The position numbers were made by a program, and so were the translations under genes. The notes under the pieces are model-generated. The model did no database searches. It had not been told where the DNA came from and saw only the letters and a list, made by a program, of their open reading frames with translations. A stretch of DNA of 64,000 nt from Pseudeuparius sepicola (lineage: Eukaryota; Arthropoda; Insecta; Coleoptera; Anthribidae): positions 69,980,692 through 70,044,691 of the forward strand of contig OY987299.1 of NCBI GenBank assembly GCA_963920635.1, written 5' to 3'. This document shows, in pieces, positions 11,986 through 24,611 of this stretch; within the stretch, counting starts at the first letter, position 1, and the number at the start of each line of letters is the position of its first letter.

Positions 11986-13357
11986 AGCGCGCCACCTATC
12001 GGCAGGTAGCGAAACTAAGACGGCCCTTGTGCGAAACCACGTTACGTTACAAGAATGTTTCCTACGAAGGTACTGTTTGTGTGAACTTAGCCACGCTTTT
12101 GCCAGCCACGGTTTTGGACGTAGCGAATGTTAAAGAGGAATTCTATTTCTCGGGCTTCGTGAACCGCAGGCTCAGCAACGGTTTTGGGTTTAGAGCGCTT
12201 ACCGCTGAAGACTGTCTCTGAAAAGTAATATGCCAATAAAATGATGATTTTCAAGTTTTCCAGTCCCGTTTCACGACAATAATACTGCAGCTAGAGAGGA
12301 CATACTTGGGGGTGATTTTGGGTGCAAACAGTTTTCTTTGTCTGTCCGTTTTAAGGGTCTAAAAAATTAAAATTTGACAAACCGAGCGGTATTTTGCCAA
12401 TAAAATGAGATATTTCTATGTTTTCCAGTTCCGTTTCACTACAATAATACTGCAGCTACCCAGCAAACAAATCATCTGTGGCCAATGTCTGGGCCAATGT
12501 CCATTGGTCATTGGTACCTAATATTGGCCCAGAAGACATATGACACTGGCCATTAAAATATAGGTTGGCCTATGCCAGTTTTATGCCGGCAAAATGAAGG
12601 CAATCGTTACGTATTCAAGACGTAAATATCCAGTATTGGCCCAGACCGTATTTGACATTGGCAGTCGACGGGTGAATCCTACATTGATTTGATACTGGCA
12701 AAATACTGGTTTATGGCATCGGGCGGTATTGACCAAAATAGTCACGTCACGTCACAAAAATGCCGCAACGCGATTGGCAAAAACCGTCAGGTGACTTCAC
12801 GGATCCTGCGCTCTTCTGCGGGAGAGAGTAGGAGACCGGAGAGGACGCGAACCGGTGACGGACGTCGGCCATTGTGGTTGTGTAACTTGTGTTTGTTTGA
12901 TGCATTGTTGTGGCCCATGGCCCATAAATATGCTGTGTCTTGTATATTCCAACGTCCTCCTGAGGGTTGTTGTCCAGATTTCAGCCATAGAGGAAGATAT
13001 AAGAATACTCCTTTGTAATCTTTCGTACATGAACTGAAGGTAAGTACCTATACAATTTAATAATCTTCTGGTGTTTTTATAAGGATATGTAGTGTAGATA
13101 TATAATGCCACACAACAATCGTTGTTACGTAGACAAAACCCTCAGCTGGCAAAATGAGAAGAAGAGTCCCACGGTCCGGCAATAAGACGAATAAAACAAC
13201 AAATATAGGAAATAAATGTCAAACCGATAATAACCTCACTTAATTTGCCTGGCGTGTCGGATCATTAACAAAACAATTGTTCCAGCGATCTCCGGCCGGG
13301 TAATTCACATTCAGCACCTTAAAAAAAAACATTATACATCCCAAAAATATTCCACAG

Positions 13358-13656
13358 GTATCAACTGGTGAAATACTGACAATCAAGCCCGGCAACGGAG
13401 CAAATTACTGCCAAGTTTACCAGCACTTCCTAGCACCAAGGCCTCGTATACAAGCCAAGACTGGGTCCGCAATGCATGAAACAGTAAGAATTTCAAAGCT
13501 TCGACCTATTTGGGTTTTAATAACGACTCGTTTTAGTATTCGATGAACTCCCTATGTCTGCGGTTACAATGGAGCCTGGCGACAGTGATTATTGAAGTGG
13601 TCGATGAAAACATATGCAACTCGTGTGAAACAGTTTACCCTATGAAGATGCCAATG
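13358..13656 (+). CDS. candidate spliced exons of an unrecognised gene
   Basis: Two open segments look like exons. The first is 13358-13483 (126 bp, after CCACAG|, before ACA|GTAAGA), and the second is 13537-13656 (120 bp, after GTTTTAG|, before ATG|GTAAAT), separated by a 53-bp intron. Both are phase 0 and open in the same frame, giving 82 residues with a C-x2-C pair (CNSC) in the second. A donor-like GAAG|GTAAGT also lies at 13037. They sit inside the CCCAGCAAAC element, so this could be element-encoded protein or captured host sequence. I do not recognise the protein. Confidence 0.3.
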
Positions 13657-13747
13657 GTAAATACAATGATTCAAACTTAATACTGTGTTTGTTCTTACTT
13701 TGGAAAAGAAGTCTATTCGAAACCAGTATTTGAACACATATATCTTA

Positions 13748-14454
13748 GGAAGTGGCTATTTATACGTCCGACGGATACAAACGTCAGTATACGTCTTGCG
13801 CTCTCATTGGCGGGCTGAGTCACGTGACTTCTTTGGACGTGCATTTAACTCCGTACACGTCCGAAGCCGAAGTAAACTAATATTTAGATACGTCGGAAGT
13901 GCATTTTTCTCAAGCATCTTTGCAATAAGGAGCGTATGCACTGCTCCTTTTTGGGGGATAGACGCTGCCGTATGAAAAAAGTAGTGGTAATAATTTCCAA
14001 TGGTGTAACTCACCCCCGATTTTCTTGAAATTTTGGCTAGGTAGGTACCCCGTATTTTCGCCCGTGCGACGTTTCGGCGTTGTAAACCACCCCCGATTTT
14101 CTTGAAATTTTTGCTACCCCCCGACATTCGCCACCTGCGATGCCCCCGACATTGTCGGGGGGTAGCCAAAATTTCAAGAAAATCGGGGGTGGGTTACATC
14201 ATTGTAAATAATTACCACTTCATTTTTCATTCCGCAGCGCCCATCGCGGAAAAAGTAGGGCATACGCAATATAAAATGAGACAAGATAGATCTGAATAAT
14301 CTCGGACATCATCCAATCGACTTAGTAAACAAGCCGATTCATAATCCATCGGACGGTAGAAGTAAGGTTATGTGTCACGTGGCTCAATCGACCAATGAGA
14401 GCGCAAGACGTATACTGACGTTTGTATCCGTCGGACGTATAAATAGCCACTTCC
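13748..14454. mobile_element. inverted-repeat element with 9-bp target duplication (Mutator-type MITE)
   Basis: Ends GGAAGTGGC/GCCACTTCC continue into arms of about 90-100 bp (TATACGTCCGACGGATACAA and onward). Flanks are a perfect 9-bp duplication TATATCTTA (13739-13747 and 14455-14463). A second internal palindrome built on CCCCCGATTTTCTTGAAATTTT occupies the centre. The 9-bp duplication and long arms fit non-autonomous Mutator-like elements. Confidence 0.75.
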
Positions 14455-14489
14455 TATATCTTAACATATTATTATTTATTTTTTATATA

Positions 14490-15230
14490 CAGAGTGTCTC
14501 ACTTAAGAGTGAAACAACTCTATAACTTCTTTAATTTTTAACCGACCAGAACGAAATTTTTACCAAAGGTAGATGGCATTGTTGCCTACTTATTTCCAAA
14601 AAATTAGTTGCCTACTCCAAAGTCAAAGCCACCTGCGATGCCACAAACCAGGCTAAAAATCCGAAAGTCATATTAGGCTTTTTTTTTTTCAAAAAAAAAT
14701 TACCAAAAAAAGTTGTTCAGAATCGATTCAGAACCAACCCTAAATCCAAAATTTTGTCAAAATCAAAAAATATTAATTTAAAAAAATTAAATTCTAAAAA
14801 CAGCAATTTAATAATTTTCTGTGTTTAGAAAAGTGCGCGATGGAAGTTTTGAAGGCAAATTGTTTTCATAAAGTAATTATTTTAAAATAAAAGCTACAAA
14901 ACAAATTTTAAAAAATTAAATTTTAAATTTTTACTTAAATTTTATTTATTTAATATTTTTTGATTTTGACAAAATTTTGGATTTAGGGTTCTGAATCTAT
15001 TCTGAAAAACTTTTTTTTGTAAAATTTTTTGAAAAAAAAAGTGCCTAATATGACTTGGATTTTTAGCCTCGTTTGTGGCATCGCAGGTGGCTTTGACTTT
15101 GGAGTAGGCAACTAATTTTTTGAAAATAAGTAGGCAACAATGCCATCTACCTTTGGTAAAAATTTTGTTCTGGTCGGTTAAAAATTAAAGAAGTTATATA
15201 GTTGTTTCACTCTTTAAGTGAGACACTCTG
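14490..15230. mobile_element. TA-flanked inverted-repeat MITE
   Basis: Ends CAGAGTGTCTCACTTAA/TTAAGTGAGACACTCTG with TA on both sides. The arms match for roughly 200 bp (for example TTGCCTACTTATTT and its inverse), with an AT-rich centre. CAG..CTG ends with a TA target duplication fit a Tc1/mariner-type non-autonomous element. Confidence 0.75.
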
Positions 15231-15714
15231 TATGTAAATGTATTTTTTAGGTGCTGCGCAATTAAATCTAAAAAGAAAAAATGCAGCAAAAAAAATGGGT
15301 TAGAATAAATAAAAAATCTTAGGTGAGCAAAAGAATGGTTACCTATAGAATATCACAGACCTTGTATATAGGTACTCGTAGGTCTGCGTCTCTATGCTGT
15401 AGAAAAATAGAAACTTACCTACCTAAGACTATGATGTATAATAAATTCAAAGAAAATATATTATTTTTTAAATACATATTAATCTGTTCAGTATAATATT
15501 TAAGAGAGGATACACGATTGCCAAATCTGTCAAATCCTATATTAATGTGAGAAATTTACGTTCCAATATTTAGTCACTTTTGTAATAATTTAAATAGGAA
15601 ATTTGTTTTCATCACCAAGGTTTGATGGTTTGACAGCCATTTGGTTGTCTATCCTTTCATAAGTATTTTACCTAGTGATTTTTATTTGTGTACCCAAAAG
15701 GCTGCTGACAACTT

Positions 15715-16012
15715 GGGCGACTTCACCCAAAATGTTATTTTGTGGATTTTAACGCTATTGTACTTTTTTTCAAAAAGTAATTTACAAGAAAGTTTTTTGT
15801 TGTCATTGGGCACTACAAGAAATTAGTGCGGTAGTCGATAGTTTGTTTTATGCATTTTTTTCTCGAAAACTAGGTACCTACTTACTATCGATTAGGTACC
15901 AAACTAATTTCTTGTAATGACTAGGTGCCCATTGACGACAAAAAAACTTTCTTGTGAATTACTCTTTTGAAAAAAAGGAACAATAGGGTTAAAATCAATA
16001 AATAACATTTTG
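15715..16012. repeat. hairpin repeat
   Basis: Two arms of about 120 bp, containing ACTTCACCCAAAATGTTATT and TTTCTTGTA..ACTAATTTCTTG, are inverse copies around a centre near 15865. It sits near the right end of the CCCAGCAAAC element and may be a small foldback insertion. Confidence 0.6.
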
Positions 16013-17855
16013 GTGAAGTATGTTTAACGGGCCAGCACAAGTATGATACTTAATAAGCAGTTTTACTATATCGTTGGCCACCACTGTAATGGCCACCATA
16101 CATTGGGCCAGTATAATATCAGTATGTTGAACATCCGGCAATGTAACAGTGGCCGACCTCTGGCCAGTGTGACCTATTTGCATTGGCCCAGTATAGATTG
16201 CCACTGATTCGCCGTTACGGCAATTTCTGGCCAGCACCTAATCGGCCACAGATTCGCCGGATGAAAATGTTTGCTGGGTAGAGAGGACATACTTGGGGGT
16301 GATTTTGGGTGCAAAGTTTTCTTTGTCTGCCCGTTTTAAGGGTCTAAAAAATTAAAGTTTGACAAACCGAGCGGTATTTTGCCAATAAAATGAGAATTTC
16401 CCAAGTTTTCCAGTTCCGTTTCACGACAATAATACTGCAGCTAGAGAGGGCATACTTGGGGGTGACTTTTGGTGTAAACAGTTTTCTTTGTCTGCCCGTT
16501 TTAAGGGTCGAAAAAAATTAAAGTTTGACAAACCGAGCAGCATTTTGCCAATACAATGAGAATTTTCCAAGTTTTTCAGTTCCGTTTCACGACAACAATA
16601 CTGCAGCTAGAGAGGGCATATTTGGGGGTGACTTTGGGAGTAGACAGTTTTCTTTTTCTGCCCGTTTTAAGGGTCGAAAAAAATTAAAGTTTAACAAACC
16701 GAGCGGTATTTTGCCAATAAAATGAGAAATGTCCATGTTTTTCAGATCCGTTTCACGACAATAATACTGCAGCTAGAGAGGACATACTTGGGGGTGATTT
16801 TGGGTGCAAACAGTTTTCTTTGTCTGCTCGTTTTAAGGGTCTAAAAAATTAAAGTTTGACAAACCGAGCCATATTTTGCCAATAAAACGAGAATTTTCCA
16901 AGTTTTCCAGTTCCGTTTCACGACAATAATACTGCAGCGAGCGGTATTTTGCCAATAAAACGAGAATTTTCCAAGTTTTTCAGTTCTGTTTCACGAGAAC
17001 AATACCGCAGCTAGAGAGGACATACTTGGGGGTGACCTTGGGTGCAAACAGTATTCTTTGTCTGTCCGTTTTAAGGGTCGAAAAAAATTAAAGTTTGACC
17101 AACCGAGCGGTATTTTGCCAATAAAATGAGAATTTTCCAAGTTTTCCAGTTCCGTTTCACGACAATAATACTGCAGCTAGAGAGGGCATACTTGGGGGTG
17201 ACTTTGGGTGCAAACAGTTTTCTTTGGCTGCCCGTTTTAAGGGTCGAAAAAAGTTAAAGTTTGTCAAACCGAGCGGTATTTTGCCAATGAAATGAGAATT
17301 GGCCAAGTTTTCCAGTTCCGTTTCACGACAATAATACTGCAGCTAGAGAGGGCATACTTGGGGGTGACTTTTGGTGTAAACAGTTTTCTTTGTCTGCCCG
17401 TTTTAAGGGTCGAAAAAAATTAAAGTTTGACAAACCGAGCAGCATTTTGCCAATACAATGAGAATTTTCCAAGTTTTTCAGTTCCGTTTCACGACAACAA
17501 TACTGCAGCTAGAGAGGGCATATTTGGGGGTGACTTTGGGAGTAGACAGTTTTCTTTGTCTGCCCGTTTTAAGGGTCGAAAAAAATTAAAGTTTGTCAAA
17601 CCGAGCGGTATTTTTCCAATAAAATGAGAATTTTCCAAGTTTTTCAGTTCCGTTTATCGACAATAATACTGCAGCTAGAGAGGGCATACTTGGGGGTGAC
17701 TTTTGGTGCGAACAGTTTTCTTTGTCTGCCCGTTTTAAGGGTCGAAAAAATTTAAAGTTTGACAAACCGAGCGGCATTTTGCCTATAAAATGAGAATTTT
17801 CCAAGTTTTGCAGTTCCGTTTCACGACAATAATACTGCAGCTTGAGAGGGCATAT

Positions 17856-18228
17856 TCAACTTTAATATAAAGTTAAATTTGATTAACTATTTAAATACAG
17901 TAAACCAGGAAATAGAGTTAAATTTAAATTAAAAATTGGTTTGAAGCAAAAAGAAAAAGTCAAATTTTCTTTACAAATACTCTGACTGTTCAGCGCTATA
18001 GGTAGGTACTTTAAACTTTGATTCTTAAGTTTGAACTGAGTGTATCGTTGCTTACGCTCTAAGCGAGGTTGTAGTGGGGGTGGAGGCGAGGCTAGGGCTT
18101 CTTCTGGTCCTTTTCTGCTCGTAGAAGCGCTGTTGTTGTGGCTAGCGAGTATCTCAGGGGTTTCGCCAAAGTAGAGCTGACCAAGAAGTCACTCCTATGC
18201 ATACGCAGCTCCTCTCACGGTGGTCGGT
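17856..18228 (+). repeat. dispersed element interrupting the satellite array
   Basis: The 166-bp monomer pattern breaks off at about 17855 and resumes at about 18229. The intervening 373 bp begins CAACTTTAATATAAAG and ends near CTCCTCTCACGG, and is related to 1483-1752. This shows a transposition event into an existing array. Confidence 0.6.
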
Positions 18229-21200
18229 GGGTGTAGACAGGTTTCTTTGTCTGTCCGTTTTAAGGGTCGAAAAAAATTAAAGTTCGACAAACCGAGCGGT
18301 ATTTTGCCAATAAAATGAGAATTTGCCAAGTTTTCCAGTTCTGTTTGACGAGAACAATACTGCAGCTAGAGAGAACATACTTGGGGGTGACTCTGGGTGC
18401 AAACAGTTTTCTTTGTCTGCCCGTTTTAAGGGTCGAAAAAAATTAAAGTTTGACAAACCGAGCGGCATTTTGCCAATACAATGAGAATTTTCCAAGTTTT
18501 CCAGTTCCGTTTCACGACAATAATACTAGAGCTAGAGAGGGCATACTTGGGGGTGACTTTGGGTGCGAACAGTTTTCTTTGGCTGCCCGTTTTAAGGGTC
18601 GAAAAAAAATTAAAGTTTGTCAAACCGAGCGGAATTTTGCCAATAAAATGTGAATTTTCCAAGTTTTCCAGTTCTGTTTCACGAGAACAATACTGCAGAG
18701 GACATACTTGGCGGTGACTTTAAGTGTAGACAGGTTTCTTTGTCTGCCCGTTTTAAGGGTCGAAAAAAATTAAAGTTTGACAAACCGAGCGGTATTTTGC
18801 CAATAAAATGAGAATTTTCCAAGTTTTCCAGTTCCGTTTCACGACAATAATACTGCAGCAGCTAGAGAGGGCATACTTGGGGGTGACTTTGGGTGCAAAC
18901 AGTTTTCTTTGGCTGCCCGTTTTAAGGGTCGAAAAAAATTAAAGTTTGTCAAACCGAGCGGTATTTTGCCAATAAAATGAGAATTGGCCAAGTTTTCCAG
19001 TTCCTTTTCACGACAATAATACTAGAGCTAGAGAGGGCATACTTGGGGGTGACTTTGGGTGCGAACAGTTTTCTTTGGCTGCCCGTTTTAAGGGTCGAAA
19101 AAATTAAAGTTTGTCAAACCGAGCGGTATTTTTCCAATAAAATGAGAATTTTCCAAGTTTTTCAGTTCCGTTTATCGACAATAATACTGCAGTTAGAGAG
19201 GGCATACTAGGGTGGTGACTTTGGGTGTAAACAGTTTTCTTTGTCTGCCCGTTTTAAGCGTCGAAAAAAATTAAAGTTTGTCAAACCGAGCGGTATTTTG
19301 CCAATAAAATGAGAATTGGCCAAGTTTTCCAGTTCCGTTTCACGACAATAATACTAGAGCTAGAGAGCGCATACTTGGGGGTGACTTTGGGAGCAAACGG
19401 TTTTCTTTGGCTGCCCCTTTTAAGGGTCGAAAAAAAAAAAATTTGTCAAACCGAGCGGTATTTTGCCAATAAAATGAGAATTGGCCAAGTTTTCCAGTTC
19501 CGTTTCACGACAATAATACTAGAGAGGGCATACTTGGGTGACTTGGGTGCGAACAGTTTTCTTTGGCTGCCCGTTTTAAGGGTCGAAAAAAATTAAAGTT
19601 TGTCAAACCGAGCGGTATTTTGCCAATAAAATGAGAATTTTCCAAGTTTTCCAGTTCCGTTTATCGACAATAATACTGCAGCTAGAGAGGGCATACTTGG
19701 GGGGTAAGTTTGGGTGCAAACAGTTTTCTTTGTCTGCCCGTTTTAAGGGTCGAAAAAATTAATTAAAACAATACTGCAGCTAGAGAGGACATACTTGGGG
19801 GTGACTTTGGGTATAGACAGTTTTCTTTGTCTGCCCGTTTTAAGGGTCGAAAAAAATTAAAATTTGTCAAACCGAGCGGTATTTTGCCAACAAAATTAGA
19901 ATTTTAATTTTTTTTAACCCTTAAAACGGGCAGGCAAAGAAAAGTGTCTACACCCAAAGTCACACCCAAGTATTTCCTCTCTAGCTGCAGTATTGTTCTC
20001 GTGAAACAGTACTGGAAAACTTGGAAAATTCTCATTTTATTGGCAAAATACCGCTCGGTTTGTCAAACTTTAATTTTTTTCGACCCTTTAAACGGACAGG
20101 CAAAGAAAACTGTTTACACCCAAAGTCACCCCTAAGTATGCCCTCTCTAGCTGCAGTATTGTTGTCGTCAAACGGAACTGGAAAACTTGGAAGATTCTCA
20201 TTGTATTGACAAAATACCGCTCGGTTTGTCGAACTTTAATTTTTTTCGACCCTTAAAACGGGCAGACAAAGAAACCTGTCTACACCCAAAGTCACCCCCA
20301 AGTATGTCCTCTCTAGCTGCAGTATTGTTCTCGTGAAACAGAACTGGAAAACTTGGAAAATTCTCATTTTATTGGCTAAATACCGCTCGGTTTGTCAAAC
20401 TTTATTTTTTTAGACCCTTAAAACGGGCAGACAAAGAAAACTGTTTACTCCCAAAGTCACCCCCAAGTATGCCCTCTCTAGCTGCAGAATTATTGTCGTG
20501 AAACAGAACTGGAAAACTTGGAAAATTCTCATTTTATTGGCAAAATACCGCTCGGTTTGTCAAACTTTAATTTTTTTCGACCCTTAAAACGGGCAGACAA
20601 AGAAACCTGTCTACACCCAAAGTCACCCCCAAGTATGTCCTCTCTAGCTGCAGTATTGTTCTCGTGAAACAGAACTGGAAAACTTGGAAAATTCTCATTG
20701 TATTGGCAAAATACCGCTCAATTTGTCAAACTTTAATTTTTTAGACCCTTAAAACGGGCAGACAAAGAAAACTGTTTACTCCCAAAGTCACCTCCAAGTA
20801 TGTCCTCTCTAGTTGCAGTATTGTTCTCGTGAAACAGAACTGTAAAACTTGGAAAATTTCCATTTTATTGGCAAAATACCGCTCGGTTTGTCGAACTTTA
20901 ATTTTTTTCGACCCTTAAAACGGGCAGACAAAGAAAACTGTTTGCACTCAAAGTCACCCCCCCCCGTATGTCCTCTCTAGCTGCAGTATTGTTCTCGTGA
21001 AACAGAACTGGAAAACTTGGAAAATTCTCATTGTATTGGCAAAATACCGCTCAATTTGTCAAACTTTAATTTTTTTCGACCCTTTAAACGGGCAGACAAA
21101 GAAAACTGTTTGCACCCAAAGTCACCCCCAAGTATGTCCTCTCTAGCTACAGTATTGTTCTCGTGAAACATAACTGGAAAACTTGGAAAATTCCCATTTT

Positions 21201-22862
21201 ATTGGCAAAATACCGCTCGGTTTGTCAAACTTTAATTTTTTCGACCCTTAAAACGGGCAGACAAAGAAACCTGTCTACACCCAAAGTCACCCCCCGTATG
21301 TCCTTTCTAGCTGCAGTATTGGTCTCGTGAAACGGAACTTGAAAACTTGGAAAATTCTCATTTTATTGGCAAAATACCGCTCGGTTTGTCGAACCTTAAT
21401 TTTTTCGACCCTTAAAACGGGCACACAAAGAAACCTGTCTACACTCAAAGTCACCCCCCCCCCGTATGTCCTCTCTAGCTGCAGTATTGTTCTCGTGAAA
21501 CAGAACTGGAAAACTTGGAAAATTCTCATTGTATTGGCAAAATACCGCTCAATTTGTCAAACTTTAATTTTTTTCGACCCTTTAAACGGGCAGACAAAGA
21601 AAACTGTTTGCACCCAAAGTCACCCCCAAGTATGTCCTCTCTAGCTACAGTATTGTTCTCGTGAAACATAACTGGAAAACTTGGAAAATTCCCATTTTAT
21701 TGGCAAAATACCGCTCGGTTTGTCAAACTTTAATTTTTTCGACCCTTAAAACGGGCAGACAAAGAAACCTGTCTACACCCAAAGTCACCCCCCGTATGTC
21801 CTTTCTAGCTGCAGTATTGGTCTCGTGAAACGGAACTTGAAAACTTGGAAAATTCTCATTTTATTGGCAAAATACCGCTCGGTTTGTCGAACCTTAATTT
21901 TTTCGACCCTTAAAACGGGCAGACAAAGAAACCTGTCTACACCCAAAGTCACCCCCCCCCCGTATGTCCTTTCTAGCTGCAGTATTGGTCTCGTGAATCG
22001 GAACTGGAAAACTTGGAAAATTCTCATTTTATTGGCAAAATACCGCTCGGTTTGTCGAACTTTAATTTTTTTCGACCCTTAAAACGGGCAGACAAAGAAA
22101 CCTGTCTACACCCAAAGTCACCCCCCCCCGTATGTCCTTTCTAGCTGCAGTATTGGTCTCGTGAAACGGAACTTGAAAACTTGGAAAATTCTCATTTTAT
22201 TGGCAAAATACCGCTCGGTTTGTCGAACCTTAATTTTTTTCGACCCTTACAACGGGCACACAAAGAAACCTGTCTACACCCAAAGTCACCCCCCCCCGTA
22301 TGTCCTTTCTAGCTGCAGTATTGGTCTCGTGAATCGGAACTGGAAAACTTGGAAAATTCTCATTTTATTGGCAAAATACCGCTCGCTTTGTCGAACTTTC
22401 ATTTTTTTCGACCCTTAAAACGGGCAGACAAAGAAACCTGTCTACACCCAAAGTCACACCCCCGTATGTCCTTTCTAGCTGCAGTATTGGTCTCGTGAAA
22501 CGGAACTGGAAAACTTGGAAAATTATTATTTTATTGGCAAAATACCGCTCGGTTTGTCAAACTTTAATTTTTTTCGACCCTTAAAACGGGCAGACAAAGA
22601 AAACTGTTTACACCCAAAGTCACCCCTAAGTATGCCCTCTCTAGCTGCAGTATTGTTCTCATGAAACGGGACTGGAAAACTTGAAAAATCATCATTTTAT
22701 TGGCATATTACTTTTCAGAGACAGTGTTCAGCGGTAAGCGCTCTAAACCCAAAACCGTTGCTGAGCCTGCGGTTCACGAAGCCCGAGAAATAGAATTCCT
22801 CTTCAACATTCGCTACACCCAAAACCGTGGCTGGCAAAAGCGTGGCTTAGTTCACACAAACG

Positions 22863-24611
22863 AAGGTGCTAGTGTCAATGAATGCGACATAACCTTCAAA
22901 ATTCAAAAATATCCAAACAAAAGTACGGAGAATGATGTGCTCTGTGAAATACGGGAAACAAATAGCATCACGAAAAGACCCAAGAAGCCCAAACATATTT
23001 GCAAACTATTTGTAATGCGTACCCAATATTATGTGCGAAATAACTATAAAGATCGAAAGGAGAAAAAGAAAATTAGAAAGATTCAAGTACTTACGACTGA
23101 ACCAACGAGAACCACCCCCACGGAGACGCAGCCGTAAATAGAGGGCCAAATATGTACCCACTGTTAAAATTAATGTAGTTATGAATAAATTACCCTGTAT
23201 AATAATCTAAATAAAATAATAATAATAATAATACTGATGGCCGCAACCAAAAACCAACTTACGCAAATGCTTAGAGTTGTAGAAGAATTCTCTAGGCACA
23301 TCAGAATGCCGTTTGCACTGGGCAAAAATGCCGCACCTTTAACATCATCGGGGGAAAACTAACAAGTACCGACCTCGGAGCGCCACCAACTTCAGGACTT
23401 GTAACCATGCTAAAACCACGGCAGGCTTACAAACGCCTACGCGCAATACTCCGTTTATTAAAGCCTGTTTTAGAAATAACAATTTTCGCCCAACAAATCC
23501 CCCAATAAGTCGTACAATTTGTTGGTATAAATTGTAGAATTTTTGATTTTTTATTTAGGTTATGATTTTGTAAGGCACTTTAGGCTTTAGAGATGTTGTT
23601 TAGCCTCTTTTGGCGTTTTGCCCGGGCGCCAGGAGTGGTTTTTCTTTTAGGTCCAGAGATGGTTGAGCCAGGGAAGTGTGCAGGGGATGAAATTAAGCAC
23701 CAAATAATAAATACCCCGTATATTGATTACCCTAAACAATAAAATAAACTAAAATTGATTATTTACAAAAAAAATTAAATTGGTCTTCTTCCTCAGCTCC
23801 GGCCCCGTCGTTTCTGAAAGAGTACAGAGGATATTAGTATTTAGAAACCCTAGGTACACTTAGGAGCTATCAAATGTAGCAAACAGGCAGGGCAAGCGCT
23901 AGAGAACGAGCGTGGCACGTAAGCGAAACGGCACCGGTGGCAGCTACAGAATTTTCTAAATGGCCTAGACGGTCAGTCGCCCCGGGATATAATAGGTCCG
24001 GCATCAACTCCCGGCACTATTCCATTCCACGGTGCTGTCTTTCCGGTCTTAAGATAATTTCCAGCATTATCTCCTGGCAATATCCCACGGTTGTATCAGC
24101 GAATGTTATTGCTCGGTTCTACGGTTCGGTTTTCGGTCTTTGAATAGCCCCAGCAGACGCTCCTGGCACTATTCAATCCACAGAGAACAGAATCGGCAGT
24201 TTCTAAGCACAGCGATATATATATCTAGTCTGCTTACTAAATTGGTATAGCCAGACTAAGACACCTGATGGAATAAACGGCCACAGTTTTATCAGCCGAG
24301 GACTGGGACCCGGCGGTGAGATACCGGCTCCCAGCGCCATCTATCGGCGGCCCGGGCGGACACATCTGAACTAGCGGCCGCGGATTAGATGCGTCCGTGG
24401 TGCCCTCGGTCGGCGGCTCGGGCGGACGTAGCGATGACGCGATGCGACGATAGAGGAGTAGGACTTCGCGGTGAGATGTAGGCGGAAAATCAGGGAGAAA
24501 AGCGAGCCAACTTTGTTAGAGACTGTGATTGATGAAGAAAGAAGAACAGCATGGTAACCTCGTTACAATTTATGTCAAATTAAAGAAAATGATGGAACAC
24601 ATGTATCGGAT
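22863..24611. other. intergenic, no gene supported
   Basis: A 145-codon open frame spans 22700-23137, but its first third is the satellite cap and the rest has no recognisable domain. An (AAT)n microsatellite lies at about 23207-23232. A GC-rich patch at 24290-24480 contains GGCGGCYCGGGCGGAC twice, about 70 bp apart. GACCTCGGAGCGCCACCAACTT at 23371 recurs twice at 28438-28497. Confidence 0.45.

Larger units (their letters stand above)
12459..16278. mobile_element. DNA element with CCCAGCAAAC termini, inserted in the satellite
   Basis: Terminal inverted repeats CCCAGCAAAC/GTTTGCTGGG are flanked by a TA duplication (12457-12458 and 16279-16280), and joining the flanks recreates an intact satellite monomer (GCAGCTAGAGAGG). 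Subterminal regions on both sides are rich in repeated TGGCCCA/TGGCCAGTAT-like motifs. The body carries two nested inverted-repeat elements and a hairpin. A second element with the same ends lies at 24612-28110. No transposase domain is recognised. Confidence 0.8.
12082..22862. repeat. giant foldback structure of ~166-bp satellite monomers
   Basis: A cap of about 200 bp (12082-12290) reappears as its near-identical reverse complement at 22650-22862. Between the caps, monomers of about 166 bp run on the plus strand from 12240 to about 19904, and the same monomer runs reversed from about 19905 to 22690. The period is directly visible from GCCAATAMAATGAG at 16381, 16547 and 16713. Excluding insertions, lengths imply about 21 monomers in the first arm and 17 in the second. 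The second arm shows three-monomer (about 498-bp) higher-order repeats, and the first arm an approximately 902-bp duplication. Many 60-105 codon open frames inside are monomer artefacts. This architecture resembles foldback elements or an inverted satellite. Confidence 0.85.

Noticed and set aside
16525..22418. Many 60-105 codon open frames, some nearly identical
   Set aside because: They are readings of the 166-bp satellite monomer in both orientations; similarity follows from tandem repetition, and they lack starts, domains or consistent ends.
22700..23137. 145-codon open frame with basic C-terminus
   Set aside because: Its first third is the satellite cap and the rest has no recognisable feature; likely chance.
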